In this document: in pieces, positions 1 through 11,100 of the stretch
Layout of the letters: every line of letters begins with the position of its first letter
Numbering within the stretch: the stretch's first letter is position 1
From: Limanda limanda
Taxonomy: Eukaryota > Chordata > Actinopteri > Pleuronectiformes > Pleuronectidae
Assembly (NCBI RefSeq): GCF_963576545.1
Contig: NW_026870560.1
Location: forward strand, 64,501-128,500
DNA length: 64,000 bases
Direction: 5' to 3'
Notes under the pieces: generated by a model
Database searches by the model: none
The model's input: the letters and a program-made list of their open reading frames with translations, nothing else
Told to the model about the DNA's origin: nothing
Program-made: the position numbers and the translations under genes

Positions 1-17
1 ACCCTAACCCTAACCCT

Positions 18-30
18 TCCGAAAGTCGGA
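18..30. other. Short inverted repeat TCCGA-AAG-TCGGA in monomer A (representative)
   Basis: This is a 5-bp stem with a 3-base loop immediately right of the telomeric tract. The overlapping octamer GTCGGAGA (25-32) is also the exact inverted complement of TCTCCGAC (100-107) in the core, about 67 bp downstream. Each A monomer therefore has a local hairpin that competes with a longer-range pairing. The common CCAAAAGTCGG variant weakens the local stem but leaves the long-range one intact. Confidence 0.6.
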
Positions 31-61
31 GAAGCTCAAGGATGGTACCGATCGATGCGCG

Positions 62-83
62 CTACCCCATTTAGTGGGGGTAG
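62..83. other. Hairpin-forming inverted repeat in monomer A (representative)
   Basis: CTACCCC at 62-68 and GGGGTAG at 77-83 are perfect inverted complements with an 8-base loop (ATTTAGTG), a 7-bp G/C-rich stem. It recurs in nearly every A monomer. The GCGCAACCCC variant (for example near 2163, 3459 and 7623) breaks one pair of the stem. The chimeric A near 62.3 kb has lost the left arm, loop and part of the right arm. Confidence 0.7.
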
Positions 84-93
84 AGCCTACTTG

Positions 94-138
94 CAAGTCT
101 CTCCGACCTTCACAAAAAAAGTTATTCAAGAATATCTC
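94..138 (+). repeat. 45-bp near-invariant core shared by monomers A and B (representative)
   Basis: The core runs from CAAGTCTCTCCGACC through CTTCACAAAAAAAG to TTATTCAAGAATATCTC. The copy ending A at 94-138 and the copy ending B at 249-293 are identical, although A and B differ strongly elsewhere. The core holds a seven-A run and the AATATC end where the sequence branches into A (TTTCTCC...) or B (CTCAGATTT...). Recurrent variants are few: GTTATT to GTAATT, an A-run base changed to C or G (ACCAAAAAAG, ACGAAAAAAG, AAAAAACG, AAAAAAGG), TTATTC to TTATCC, and CTCCGACC to CTCCAACC. It could be a protein-binding box, a recombination zone, or sequence kept alike by conversion. The sequence alone does not decide. 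Confidence 0.85.
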
Positions 139-293
139 CTCAGATTTGGGGGAATTTCGTCGGTCGACCTCTTCCGAAGGTCGTACAAGCTCTGGGATGG
201 TACCAATCGATCCGCAGGACCCAAATTAGTCCAGATGCAACCACTTTCCAAGTCTCTCCGACCTTCACAAAAAAAGTTATTCAAGAATATCTC
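139..293 (+). repeat. Monomer B, representative copy (155 bp), with positions of all copies
   Basis: B shares its last 45 bp with A and is recognisably related through the middle: 35 of 42 bases match over the stretch from CTTCCGAA to ATCGAT. In place of the leader and telomeric tract of A it has a G-rich stretch (CAGATTTGGGGGAATTTC) followed by GGTCGACC. B copies start at 139, 946, 2242, 3538, 4182, 4657, 5132, 6102, 6420, 6895, 7702, 8509, 8984, 9459, 10429, 10747, 11222, 12192, 12824, 13794, 14426, 14901, 15533, 16171, 16978, 17773, 18574, 19055, 20019, 20337, 20812, 21782, 22414, 23052, 23527, 23845, 24483, 24964, 25765, 26240, 26721, 27691, 28009, 28490, 28808, 29283, 30253, 30885, 31523, 32004, 32799, 33437, 33918, 34399, 35369, 36001, 37128, 37760, 38398, 39030, 39668, 40149, 40624, 41431, 42238, 43033, 43665, 44303, 44784, 45754, 46561, 47042, 48012, 48982, 49626, 50433, 51542, 52814, 53941, 55539, 56177, 56984, 57465, 57946, 58590, 59391, 60494, 62359, 63160 and 63804. 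Each is about 155 bp long. Confidence 0.93.
162..183. other. Palindrome and hairpin in monomer B (representative)
   Basis: GGTCGACC at 162-169 is an 8-bp perfect palindrome. Overlapping it, CGACCT (165-170) and AGGTCG (178-183) form a 6-bp stem with a 7-base loop (CTTCCGA). Variants such as CGTTGGTCGA (near 4202, 20357, 28028, 28827) and CGTTGGTCGG (near 6439, 10767) change the flanks or the palindrome in particular copy lineages. Confidence 0.6.
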
Positions 294-456
294 TTTCTCC
301 TATGTGCTTTCATCCCTAACCCTAACCCTAACCCTTCCGAAAGTCGGAGAAGCTCAAGGATGGTACCGATCGATGCGCGCTACCCCATTTAGTGGGGGTA
401 GAGCCTACTTACAAGTCTCTCCGACCTTCACAAAAAAAGTTATTCAAGAATATCTC
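294..456 (+). repeat. Monomer A, representative full-length copy (163 bp)
   Basis: This is one complete A monomer, phased to start just after the shared core. In order it holds a pyrimidine-rich leader (TTTCTCCTATGTGCTTTCAT), a C-rich telomere-type tract of three CCCTAA units plus CCCTT, a small inverted repeat (TCCGA-AAG-TCGGA), a segment with GGTACC and overlapping CGATCG/ATCGAT palindromes, a CTACCCC/GGGGTAG hairpin, and the 45-bp core ending in AATATCTC. About 310 copies occur in the window, and most differ from this one by zero to three substitutions. The 163-bp length is close to one nucleosome plus a short linker. No reading frame crosses a whole monomer in a consistent phase, because 163 is not divisible by three. 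Confidence 0.95.
314..334 (-). repeat. Telomere-type tract with four G3 runs (representative)
   Basis: On the minus strand the tract reads (GGGTTA)3GGG: four GGG runs with TTA loops, the minimum for an intramolecular G-quadruplex of the human-telomere type. Every 163-bp A monomer and every 318-bp A+B interval carries this version. The 157/312-bp forms have three GGG runs and the 151/306-bp forms have two. One recurrent base variant changes a TTA loop to ATA (CTATCCC on the + strand, for example at 4371-4377). Rare variants include CCCTTACCC near 45128, AACCCGTCC near 11415, AACTCTTCC near 57175 and AACCTTTCC near 58945. Confidence 0.9.
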
Positions 457-1198
457 TTTCTCCTATGTGCTTTCATCCCTAACCCTAACCCTAACCCTTC
501 CGAAAGTCGGAGAAGCTCAAGGATGGTACCGATCGATGCGCGCTACCCCATTTAGTGGGGGTAGAGCCTACTTGCAAGTCTCTCCGACCTTCACAAAAAA
601 AGTTATTCAAGAATATCTCTTTCTCCTATGTGCTTTCATCCCTAACCCTAACCCTAACCCTTCCGAAAGTCGGAGAAGCTCAAGGATGGTACCGATCGAT
701 GCGCGCTACCCCATTTAGTGGGGGTAGAGCCTACTTGCAAGTCTCTCCGACCTTCACAAAAAAAGTTATTCAAGAATATCTCTTTCTCCTATGTGCTTTC
801 ATCCCTAACCCTAACCCTAACCCTTCCGAAAGTCGGAGAAGCTCAAGGATGGTACAGATCGATGCGCGCTACCCCATTTAGTGGGGGTAGAGCCTACTTG
901 CAAGTCTCTCCGACCTTCACAAAAAAAGTTATTCAAGAATATCTCCTCAGATTTGGGGGAATTTCGTCGGTCGACCTCTTCCGAAGGTCGTACAAGCTCG
1001 GGGATGGTACCAATCGATTCGCAGGACCCAAATTAGTCCAGATGCAACCACTTTCCAAGTCTCTCCGACCTTCACAAAAAAAGTTATTCAAGAATATCTC
1101 TTTCTCCTATGTGCTTTCATCCCTAACCCTAACCCTAACCCTTCCGAAAGTCGGAGAAGCTCAAGGATGGTACCGATCGATGCGCGCTACCCCATTTA

Positions 1199-3790
1199 GT
1201 GGGGGTAGAGCCTACTTGCAAGTCTCTCCGACCTTCACAAAAAAAGTTATTCAAGAATATCTCTTTCTCCTATGTGCTTTCATCCCTAACCCTAACCCTA
1301 ACCCTTCCGAAAGTCGGAGAAGCTCAAGGATGGTACCGATCGATGCGCGCTACCCCATTTAGTGGGGGTAGAGCCTACTTGCAAGTCTCTCCGACCTTCA
1401 CAAAAAAAGTTATTCAAGAATATCTCTTTCTCCTATGTGCTTTCATCCCTAACCCTAACCCTAACCCTTCCGAAAGTCGGAGAAGCTCAAGGATGGTACC
1501 GATCGATGCGCGCTACCCCATTTAGTGGGGGTAGAGCCTACTTGCAAGTCTCTCCGACCTTCACAAAAAAAGTTATTCAAGAATATCTCTTTCTCCTATG
1601 TGCTTTCATCCCTAACCCTAACCCTAACCCTTCCGAAAGTCGGAGAAGCTCAAGGATGGTACCGATCGATGCGCGCTACCCCATTTAGTGGGGGTAGAGC
1701 CTACTTGCAAGTCTCTCCGACCTTCACAAAAAAAGTTATTCAAGAATATCTCTTTCTCCTATGTGCTTTCATCCCTAACCCTAACCCTAACCCTTCCGAA
1801 AGTCGGAGAAGCTCAAGGATGGTACCGATCGATGCGCGCTACCCCATTTAGTGGGGGTAGAGCCTACTTGCAAGTCTCTCCGACCTTCACAAAAAAAGTT
1901 ATTCAAGAATATCTCTTTCTCCTATGTGCTTTCATCCCTAACCCTAACCCTAACCCTTCCGAAAGTCGGAGAAGCTCAAGGATGGTACCGATCGATGCGC
2001 GTTACCCCATTTAGTGGGGGTAGAGCCTACTTGCAAGTCTCTCCGACCTTCACAAAAAAAGTTATTCAAGAATATCTCTTTCTCCTATGTGCTTTCATCC
2101 CTAACCCTAACCCTAACCCTTCCGAAAGTCGGAGAAGCTCAAGGATGGTACCGATCGATGCGCGCAACCCCATTTAGTGGGGGTAGAGCCTACTTGCAAG
2201 TCTCTCCGACCTTCACAAAAAAAGTAATTCAAGAATATCTCCTCAGATTTGGGGGAATTTCGTCGGTCGACCTCTTCCGAAGGTCGTACAAGCTCGGGGA
2301 TGGTACCAATCGATTCGCAGGACCCAAATTAGTCCAGATGCAACCACTTTCCAAGTCTCTCCGACCTTCACAAAAAAAGTTATTCAAGAATATCTCTTTC
2401 TCCTATGTGCTTTCATCCCTAACCCTAACCCTAACCCTTCCGAAAGTCGGAGAAGCTCAAGGATGGTACCGATCGATGCGCGCTACCCCATTTAGTGGGG
2501 GTAGAGCCTACTTGCAAGTCTCTCCGACCTTCACAAAAAAAGTTATTCAAGAATATCTCTTTCTCCTATGTGCTTTCATCCCTAACCCTAACCCTAACCC
2601 TTCCGAAAGTCGGAGAAGCTCAAGGATGGTACCGATCGATGCGCGCTACCCCATTTAGTGGGGGTAGAGCCTACTTGCAAGTCTCTCCGACCTTCACAAA
2701 AAAAGTTATTCAAGAATATCTCTTTCTCCTATGTGCTTTCATCCCTAACCCTAACCCTAACCCTTCCGAAAGTCGGAGAAGCTCAAGGATGGTACCGATC
2801 GATGCGCGCTACCCCATTTAGTGGGGGTAGAGCCTACTTGCAAGTCTCTCCGACCTTCACAAAAAAAGTTATTCAAGAATATCTCTTTCTCCTATGTGCT
2901 TTCATCCCTAACCCTAACCCTAACCCTTCCGAAAGTCGGAGAAGCTCAAGGATGGTACCGATCGATGCGCGCTACCCCATTTAGTGGGGGTAGAGCCTAC
3001 TTGCAAGTCTCTCCGACCTTCACAAAAAAAGTTATTCAAGAATATCTCTTTCTCCTATGTGCTTTCATCCCTAACCCTAACCCTAACCCTTCCGAAAGTC
3101 GGAGAAGCTCAAGGATGGTACCGATCGATGCGCGCTACCCCATTTAGTGGGGGTAGAGCCTACTTGCAAGTCTCTCCGACCTTCACAAAAAAAGTTATTC
3201 AAGAATATCTCTTTCTCCTATGTGCTTTCATCCCTAACCCTAACCCTAACCCTTCCGAAAGTCGGAGAAGCTCAAGGATGGTACCGATCGATGCGCGTTA
3301 CCCCATTTAGTGGGGGTAGAGCCTACTTGCAAGTCTCTCCGACCTTCACAAAAAAAGTTATTCAAGAATATCTCTTTCTCCTATGTGCTTTCATCCCTAA
3401 CCCTAACCCTAACCCTTCCGAAAGTCGGAGAAGCTCAAGGATGGTACCGATCGATGCGCGCAACCCCATTTAGTGGGGGTAGAGCCTACTTGCAAGTCTC
3501 TCCGACCTTCACAAAAAAAGTAATTCAAGAATATCTCCTCAGATTTGGGGGAATTTCGTCGGTCGACCTCTTCCGAAGGTCGTACAAGCTCGGGGATGGT
3601 ACCAATCGATTCGCAGGACCCAAATTAGTCCAGATGCAACCACTTTCCAAGTCTCTCCGACCTTCACAAAAAAAGTTATTCAAGAATATCTCTTTCTCCT
3701 ATGTGCTTTCATCCCTAACCCTAACCCTAACCCTTCCGAAAGTCGGAGAAGCTCAAGGATGGTACCGATCGATGCGCGCTACCCCATTTA
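1199..3790 (+). repeat. 1,296-bp higher-order repeat, two tandem copies
   Basis: The segments 1199-2494 and 2495-3790 have the same monomer order (seven A and one B) and share a private variant set: GCGTTACCCC near 1999 and 3295, GCGCAACCCC near 2163 and 3459, GTAATT near 2223 and 3519, and CGATTCGCAGG in the B near 2310 and 3606. All telomeric tracts in both copies are full length. Confidence 0.88.
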
Positions 3791-6700
3791 GTGGGGGTAG
3801 AGCCTACTTGCAAGTCTCTCCGACCTTCACAAAAAAAGTTATTCAAGAATATCTCTTTCTCCTATGTGCTTTCATCCCTAACCCTAACCCTAACCCTTCC
3901 GAAAGTCGGAGAAGCTCAAGGATGGTACCGATCGATGCGCGCTACCCCATTTAGTGGGGGTAGAGCCTACTTGCAAGTCTCTCCGACCTTCACAAAAAAA
4001 GTTATTCAAGAATATCTCTTTCTCCTATGTGCTTTCATCCCTAACCCTAACCCTAACCCTTCCGAAAGTCGGAGAAGCTCAAGGATGGTACCGATCGATG
4101 CGCGCTACCCCATTTAGTGGGGGTAGAGCCTACTTGCAAGTCTCTCCGACCTTCACAAAAAAAGTTATTCAAGAATATCTCCTCAGATTTGGGGGAATTT
4201 CGTTGGTCGACCTCTTCCGAAGGTCGTACAAGCTCGGGGATGGTACCAATCGATCTGCAGGACCCAAATTAGTCCAGATGCAACCACTTTCCAAGTCTCT
4301 CCGACCTTCACAAAAAAAGTTATTCAAGAATATCTCTTTCTCCTATGTGCTTTCATCCCTAACCCTAACCCTATCCCTTCCGAAAGTCGGAGAAGCTCAA
4401 GGATGGTACCGATCGATGCGCGCAACCCCATTTAGTGGGGGTAGAGCCTACTTGCAAGTCTCTCCGACCTTCACAAAAAAAGTTATTCAAGAATATCTCT
4501 TTCTCCTATGTGCTTTCATCCCTAACCCTAACCCTTCCGAAAGTCGGAGAAGCTCAAGGATGGTACCGATCGATGTGCGCTACCCCATTTAGTGGGGGTA
4601 GAGCCTACTTGCAAGTCTCTCCGACCTTCACAAAAAAAGTTATTCAAGAATATCTCCTCAGATTTGGGGGAATTTCGTCGGTCGACCTCTTCCGAAGGTC
4701 GTACAAGCTCGGGGATGGTACCAATCGATCCGCAGGACCCAAATTAGTCCAGATGCAACCACTTTCCAAGTCTCTCCGACCTTCACAAAAAAAGTTATTC
4801 AAGAATATCTCTTTCTCCTATGTGCTTTCATCCCTAACCCTAACCCTTCCGAAAGTCGGAGAAGCTCAAGGATGGTACCGATCGATGCGCGCTACCCCAT
4901 TTAGTGGGGGTAGAGCCTACTTGCAAGTCTCTCCGACCTTCACAAAAAAAGTTATTCAAGAATATCTCTTTCTCCTATGTGCTTTCATCCCTAACCCTAA
5001 CCCTAACCCTTCCGAAAGTCGGAGAAGCTCAAGGATGGTACCGATCGATGCGCGCTACCCCATTTAGTGGGGGTAGAGCCTACTTGCAAGTCTCTCCGAC
5101 CTTCACAAAAAAAGTTATTCAAGAATATCTCCTCAGATTTGGGGGAATTTCGTCGGTCGACCTCTTCCGAAGGTCGTACAAGCTCGGGGATGGTACCAAT
5201 CGATCCGCAGGACCCAAATTAGTCCAGATGCAACCACTTTCCAAGTCTCTCCGACCTTCACAAAAAAAGTTATTCAAGAATATCTCTTTCTCCTATGTGC
5301 TTTCATCCCTAACCCTAACCCTAACCCTTCCGAAAGTCGGAGAAGCTCAAGGATGGTACCGATCGATGCGCGCTACCCCATTTAGTGGGGGTAGAGCCTA
5401 CTTGCAAGTCTCTCCGACCTTCACAAAAAAAGTTATTCAAGAATATCTCTTTCTCCTATGTGCTTTCATCCCTAACCCTAACCCTAACCCTTCCGAAAGT
5501 CGGAGAAGCTCAAGGATGGTACCGATCGATGCGCGCTACCCCATTTAGTGGGGGTAGAGCCTACTTGCAAGTCTCTCCGACCTTCACAAAAAAAGTTATT
5601 CAAGAATATCTCTTTCTCCTATGTGCTTTCATCCCTAACCCTAACCCTAACCCTTCCGAAAGTCGGAGAAGCTCAAGGATGGTACCGATCGATGCGCGCT
5701 ACCCCATTTAGTGGGGGTAGAGCCTACTTGCAAGTCTCTCCGACCTTCACAAAAAAAGTTATTCAAGAATATCTCTTTCTCCTATGTGCTTTCATCCCTA
5801 ACCCTAACCCTAACCCTTCCAAAAGTCGGAGAAGCTCAAGGATGGTACCGATCGATGCGCGCTACCCCATTTAGTGGGGGTAGAGCCTACTTGCAAGTCT
5901 CTCCGACCTTCACAAAAAAAGTTATTCAAGAATATCTCTTTCTCCTATGTGCTTTCATCCCTAACCCTAACCCTAACCCTTCCGAAAGTCGGAGAAGCTC
6001 AAAAATGGTACCGATCGATGCGCGCTACCCCATTTAGTGGGGGTAGAGCCTACTTGCAAGTCTCTCCGACCTTCACAAAAAAAGTTATTCAAGAATATCT
6101 CCTCAGATTTGGGGGAATTTCGTCGGTCGACCTCTTCCGAAGGTCGTACAAGCTCGGGGATGGTACCAATCGATCCGCAGGACCCAAATTAGTCCAGATG
6201 CAACCACTTTCCAAGTCTCTCCGACCTTCACAAAAAAAGTTATCCAAGAATATCTCTTTCTCCTATGTGCTTTCATCCCTAACCCTAACCCTATCCCTTC
6301 CGAAAGTCGGAGAAGCTCAAGGATGGTACCGATCGATGCGCGCAACCCCATTTAGTGGGGGTAGAGCCTACTTGCAAGTCTCTCCGACCTTCACAAAAAA
6401 AGTTATTCAAGAATATCTCCTCAGATTTGGGGGAATTTCGTTGGTCGGCCTCTTCCGAAGGTCGTACAAGCTCGGGGATGGTACCAATCGATCCGCAGGA
6501 CCCAAATTAGTCCAGATGCAACCACTTTCCAAGTCTCTCCGACCTTCACAAAAAAAGTTATTCAAGAATATCTCTTTCTCCTATGTGCTTTCATCCCTAA
6601 CCCTAACCCTAACCCTTCCGAAAGTCGGAGAAGCTCAAGGATGGTACCGATCGATGCGCGCTACCCCATTTAGTGGGGGTAGAGCCTACTTGCAAGTCTC

Positions 6701-7147
6701 TCCGACCTTCACAAAAAAAGTTATTCAAGAATATCTCTTTCTCCTATGTGCTTTCATCCCTAACCCTAACCCTTCCGAAAGTCGGAGAAGCTCAAAGATG
6801 GTACCGATCGATGCGCGCTACCCCATTTAGTGGGGGTAGAGCCTACTTGCAAGTCTCTCCGACCTTCACAAAAAAAGTTATTCAAGAATATCTCCTCAGA
6901 TTTGGGGGAATTTCGTCGGTCGACCTCTTCCGAAGGTCGTACAAGCTCGGGGATGGTACCAATCGATCCGCAGGACCCAAATTAGTCCAGATGCAACCAC
7001 TTTCCAAGTCTCTCCGACCTTCACAAAAAAAGTTATTCAAGAATATCTCTTTCTCCTATGTGCTTTCATCCCTAACCCTAACCCTAACCCTTCCGAAAGT
7101 CGGAGAAGCTCAAGGATGGTACCGATCGATGCGCGCTACCCCATTTA
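3791..7147 (+). repeat. Segmental block copied at offset +4,327 bp (left copy)
   Basis: The A/B order and each monomer length from 3791 to 7148 recur exactly from 8118 to 11475, offset by 4,327 bp. Shared private variants include CTATCCC near 4371 and 8698, CCAAAAGTCGG near 5820 and 10147, CTCAAAAATGG near 6000 and 10327, TTATCCAAG near 6241 and 10568, and GTTGGTCGGCC near 6440 and 10767. The left copy has its own changes, such as GATGTGCGC near 4574. Confidence 0.88.
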
Positions 7148-8117
7148 GTGGGGGTAGAGCCTTCTTGCAAGTCTCTCCGACCTTCACAAAAAAAGTTATT
7201 CAAGAATATCTCTTTCTCCTATGTGCTTTCATCCCTAACCCTAACCCTAACCCTTCCGAAAGTCGGAGAAGCTCAAGGATGGTACCGATCGATGCGCGCT
7301 ACCCCATTTAGTGGGGGTAGAGCCTACTTGCAAGTCTCTCCGACCTTCACAAAAAAAGTTATTCAAGAATATCTCTTTCTCCTATGTGCTTTCATCCCTA
7401 ACCCTAACCCTAACCCTTCCGAAAGTCGGAGAAGCTCAAGGATGGTACCGATCGATGCGCGCTACCCCATTTAGTGGGGGTAGAGCCTACTTGCAAGTCT
7501 CTCCGACCTTCACAAAAAAAGTTATTCAAGAATATCTCTTTCTCCTATGTGCTTTCATCCCTAACCCTAACCCTAACCCTTCCGAAAGTCGGAGAAGCTC
7601 AAGGATGGTACCGATCGATGCGCGCAACCCCATTTAGTGGGGGTAGAGCCTACTTGCAAGTCTCTCCGACCTTCACAAAAAAAGTAATTCAAGAATATCT
7701 CCTCAGATTTGGGGGAATTTCGTCGGTCGACCTCTTCCGAAGGTCGTACAAGCTCGGGGATGGTACCAATCGATTCGCAGGACCCAAATTAGTCCAGATG
7801 CAACCACTTTCCAAGTCTCTCCGACCTTCACAAAAAAAGTTATTCAAGAATATCTCTTTCTCCTATGTGCTTTCATCCCTAACCCTAACCCTAACCCTTC
7901 CGAAAGTCGGAGAAGCTCAAGGATGGTACCGATCGATGCGCGCTACCCCATTTAGTGGGGGTAGAGCCTACTTGCAAGTCTCTCCGACCTTCACAAAAAA
8001 AGTTATTCAAGAATATCTCTTTCTCCTATGTGCTTTCATCCCTAACCCTAACCCTAACCCTTCCGAAAGTCGGAGAAGCTCAAGGATGGTACCGATCGAT
8101 GCGCGCTACCCCATTTA

Positions 8118-11100
8118 GTGGGGGTAGAGCCTACTTGCAAGTCTCTCCGACCTTCACAAAAAAAGTTATTCAAGAATATCTCTTTCTCCTATGTGCTTTC
8201 ATCCCTAACCCTAACCCTAACCCTTCCGAAAGTCGGAGAAGCTCAAGGATGGTACCGATCGATGCGCGCTACCCCATTTAGTGGGGGTAGAGCCTACTTG
8301 CAAGTCTCTCCGACCTTCACAAAAAAAGTTATTCAAGAATATCTCTTTCTCCTATGTGCTTTCATCCCTAACCCTAACCCTAACCCTTCCGAAAGTCGGA
8401 GAAGCTCAAGGATGGTACCGATCGATGCGCGCTACCCCATTTAGTGGGGGTAGAGCCTACTTGCAAGTCTCTCCGACCTTCACAAAAAAAGTTATTCAAG
8501 AATATCTCCTCAGATTTGGGGGAATTTCGTCGGTCGACCTCTTCCGAAGGTCGTACAAGCTCGGGGATGGTACCAATCGATCCGCAGGACCCAAATTAGT
8601 CCAGATGCAACCACTTTCCAAGTCTCTCCGACCTTCACAAAAAAAGTTATTCAAGAATATCTCTTTCTCCTATGTGCTTTCATCCCTAACCCTAACCCTA
8701 TCCCTTCCGAAAGTCGGAGAAGCTCAAGGATGGTACCGATCGATGCGCGCAACCCCATTTAGTGGGGGTAGAGCCTACTTGCAAGTCTCTCCGACCTTCA
8801 CAAAAAAAGTTATTCAAGAATATCTCTTTCTCCTATGTGCTTTCATCCCTAACCCTAACCCTTCCGAAAGTCGGAGAAGCTCAAGGATGGTACCGATCGA
8901 TGCGCGCTACCCCATTTAGTGGGGGTAGAGCCTACTTGCAAGTCTCTCCGACCTTCACAAAAAAAGTTATTCAAGAATATCTCCTCAGATTTGGGGGAAT
9001 TTCGTCGGTCGACCTCTTCCGAAGGTCGTACAAGCTCGGGGATGGTACCAATCGATCCGCAGGACCCAAATTAGTCCAGATGCAACCACTTTCCAAGTCT
9101 CTCCGACCTTCACAAAAAAAGTTATTCAAGAATATCTCTTTCTCCTATGTGCTTTCATCCCTAACCCTAACCCTTCCGAAAGTCGGAGAAGCTCAAGGAT
9201 GGTACCGATCGATGCGCGCTACCCCATTTAGTGGGGGTAGAGCCTACTTGCAAGTCTCTCCGACCTTCACAAAAAAAGTTATTCAAGAATATCTCTTTCT
9301 CCTATGTGCTTTCATCCCTAACCCTAACCCTAACCCTTCCGAAAGTCGGAGAAGCTCAAGGATGGTACCGATCGATGCGCGCTACCCCATTTAGTGGGGG
9401 TAGAGCCTACTTGCAAGTCTCTCCGACCTTCACAAAAAAAGTTATTCAAGAATATCTCCTCAGATTTGGGGGAATTTCGTCGGTCGACCTCTTCCGAAGG
9501 TCGTACAAGCTCGGGGATGGTACCAATCGATCCGCAGGACCCAAATTAGTCCAGATGCAACCACTTTCCAAGTCTCTCCGACCTTCACAAAAAAAGTTAT
9601 TCAAGAATATCTCTTTCTCCTATGTGCTTTCATCCCTAACCCTAACCCTAACCCTTCCGAAAGTCGGAGAAGCTCAAGGATGGTACCGATCGATGCGCGC
9701 TACCCCATTTAGTGGGGGTAGAGCCTACTTGCAAGTCTCTCCGACCTTCACAAAAAAAGTTATTCAAGAATATCTCTTTCTCCTATGTGCTTTCATCCCT
9801 AACCCTAACCCTAACCCTTCCGAAAGTCGGAGAAGCTCAAGGATGGTACCGATCGATGCGCGCTACCCCATTTAGTGGGGGTAGAGCCTACTTGCAAGTC
9901 TCTCCGACCTTCACAAAAAAAGTTATTCAAGAATATCTCTTTCTCCTATGTGCTTTCATCCCTAACCCTAACCCTAACCCTTCCGAAAGTCGGAGAAGCT
10001 CAAGGATGGTACCGATCGATGCGCGCTACCCCATTTAGTGGGGGTAGAGCCTACTTGCAAGTCTCTCTGACCTTCACAAAAAAAGTTATTCAAGAATATC
10101 TCTTTCTCCTATGTGCTTTCATCCCTAACCCTAACCCTAACCCTTCCAAAAGTCGGAGAAGCTCAAGGATGGTACCGATCGATGCGCGCTACCCCATTTA
10201 GTGGGGGTAGAGCCTACTTGCAAGTCTCTCCGACCTTCACAAAAAAAGTTATTCAAGAATATCTCTTTCTCCTATGTGCTTTCATCCCTAACCCTAACCC
10301 TAACCCTTCCGAAAGTCGGAGAAGCTCAAAAATGGTACCGATCGATGCGCGCTACCCCATTTAGTGGGGGTAGAGCCTACTTGCAAGTCTCTCCGACCTT
10401 CACAAAAAAAGTTATTCAAGAATATCTCCTCAGATTTGGGGGAATTTCGTCGGTCGACCTCTTCCGAAGGTCGTACAAGCTCGGGGATGGTACCAATCGA
10501 TCCGCAGGACCCAAATTAGTCCAGATGCAACCACTTTCCAAGTCTCTCCGACCTTCACAAAAAAAGTTATCCAAGAATATCTCTTACTCCTATGTGCTTT
10601 CATCCCTAACCCTAACCCTATCCCTTCCGAAAGTCGGAGAAGCTCAAGGATGGTACCGATCGATGCGTGCAACCCCATTTAGTGGGGGTAGAGCCTACTT
10701 GCAAGTCTCTCCGACCTTCACAAAAAAAGTTATTCAAGAATATCTCCTCAGATTTGGGGGAATTTCGTTGGTCGGCCTCTTCCGAAGGTCGTACAAGCTC
10801 GGGGATGGTACCAATCGATCCGCAGGACCCAAATTAGTCCAGATGCAACCACTTTCCAAGTCTCTCCGACCTTCACAAAAAAAGTTATTCAAGAATATCT
10901 CTTTCTCCTATGTGCTTTCATCCCTAACCCTAACCCTAACCCTTCCGAAAGTCGGAGAAGCTCAAGGATGGTACCGATCGATGCGCGCTACCCCATTTAG
11001 TGGGGGTAGAGCCTACTTGCAAGTCTCTCCGACCTTCACAAAAAAAGTTATTCAAGAATATCTCTTTCTCCTATGTGCTTTCATCCCTAACCCTAACCCT

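Larger units (their letters stand above)
1..138 (+). repeat. Partial monomer A at the left window edge
   Basis: The window opens inside an A monomer, in its telomeric tract (A, then CCCTAA twice, then CCCTTCC). The leader and any earlier telomeric unit lie outside the window. Only about two and a half telomeric units are visible, the same as inside any other A monomer. The edge therefore gives no sign of a terminal telomere. Confidence 0.9.

Noticed and set aside
1..20. True terminal telomere at the left window edge.
   Set aside because: Only about two and a half CCCTAA units are present before satellite sequence, the same as within every A monomer.
139..293. B monomer as an unrelated inserted element.
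   Set aside because: B is homologous to A through the middle and identical over the 45-bp core, has no terminal inverted repeats or target duplications, and replaces a full monomer period. It is a sister monomer, not an insertion.
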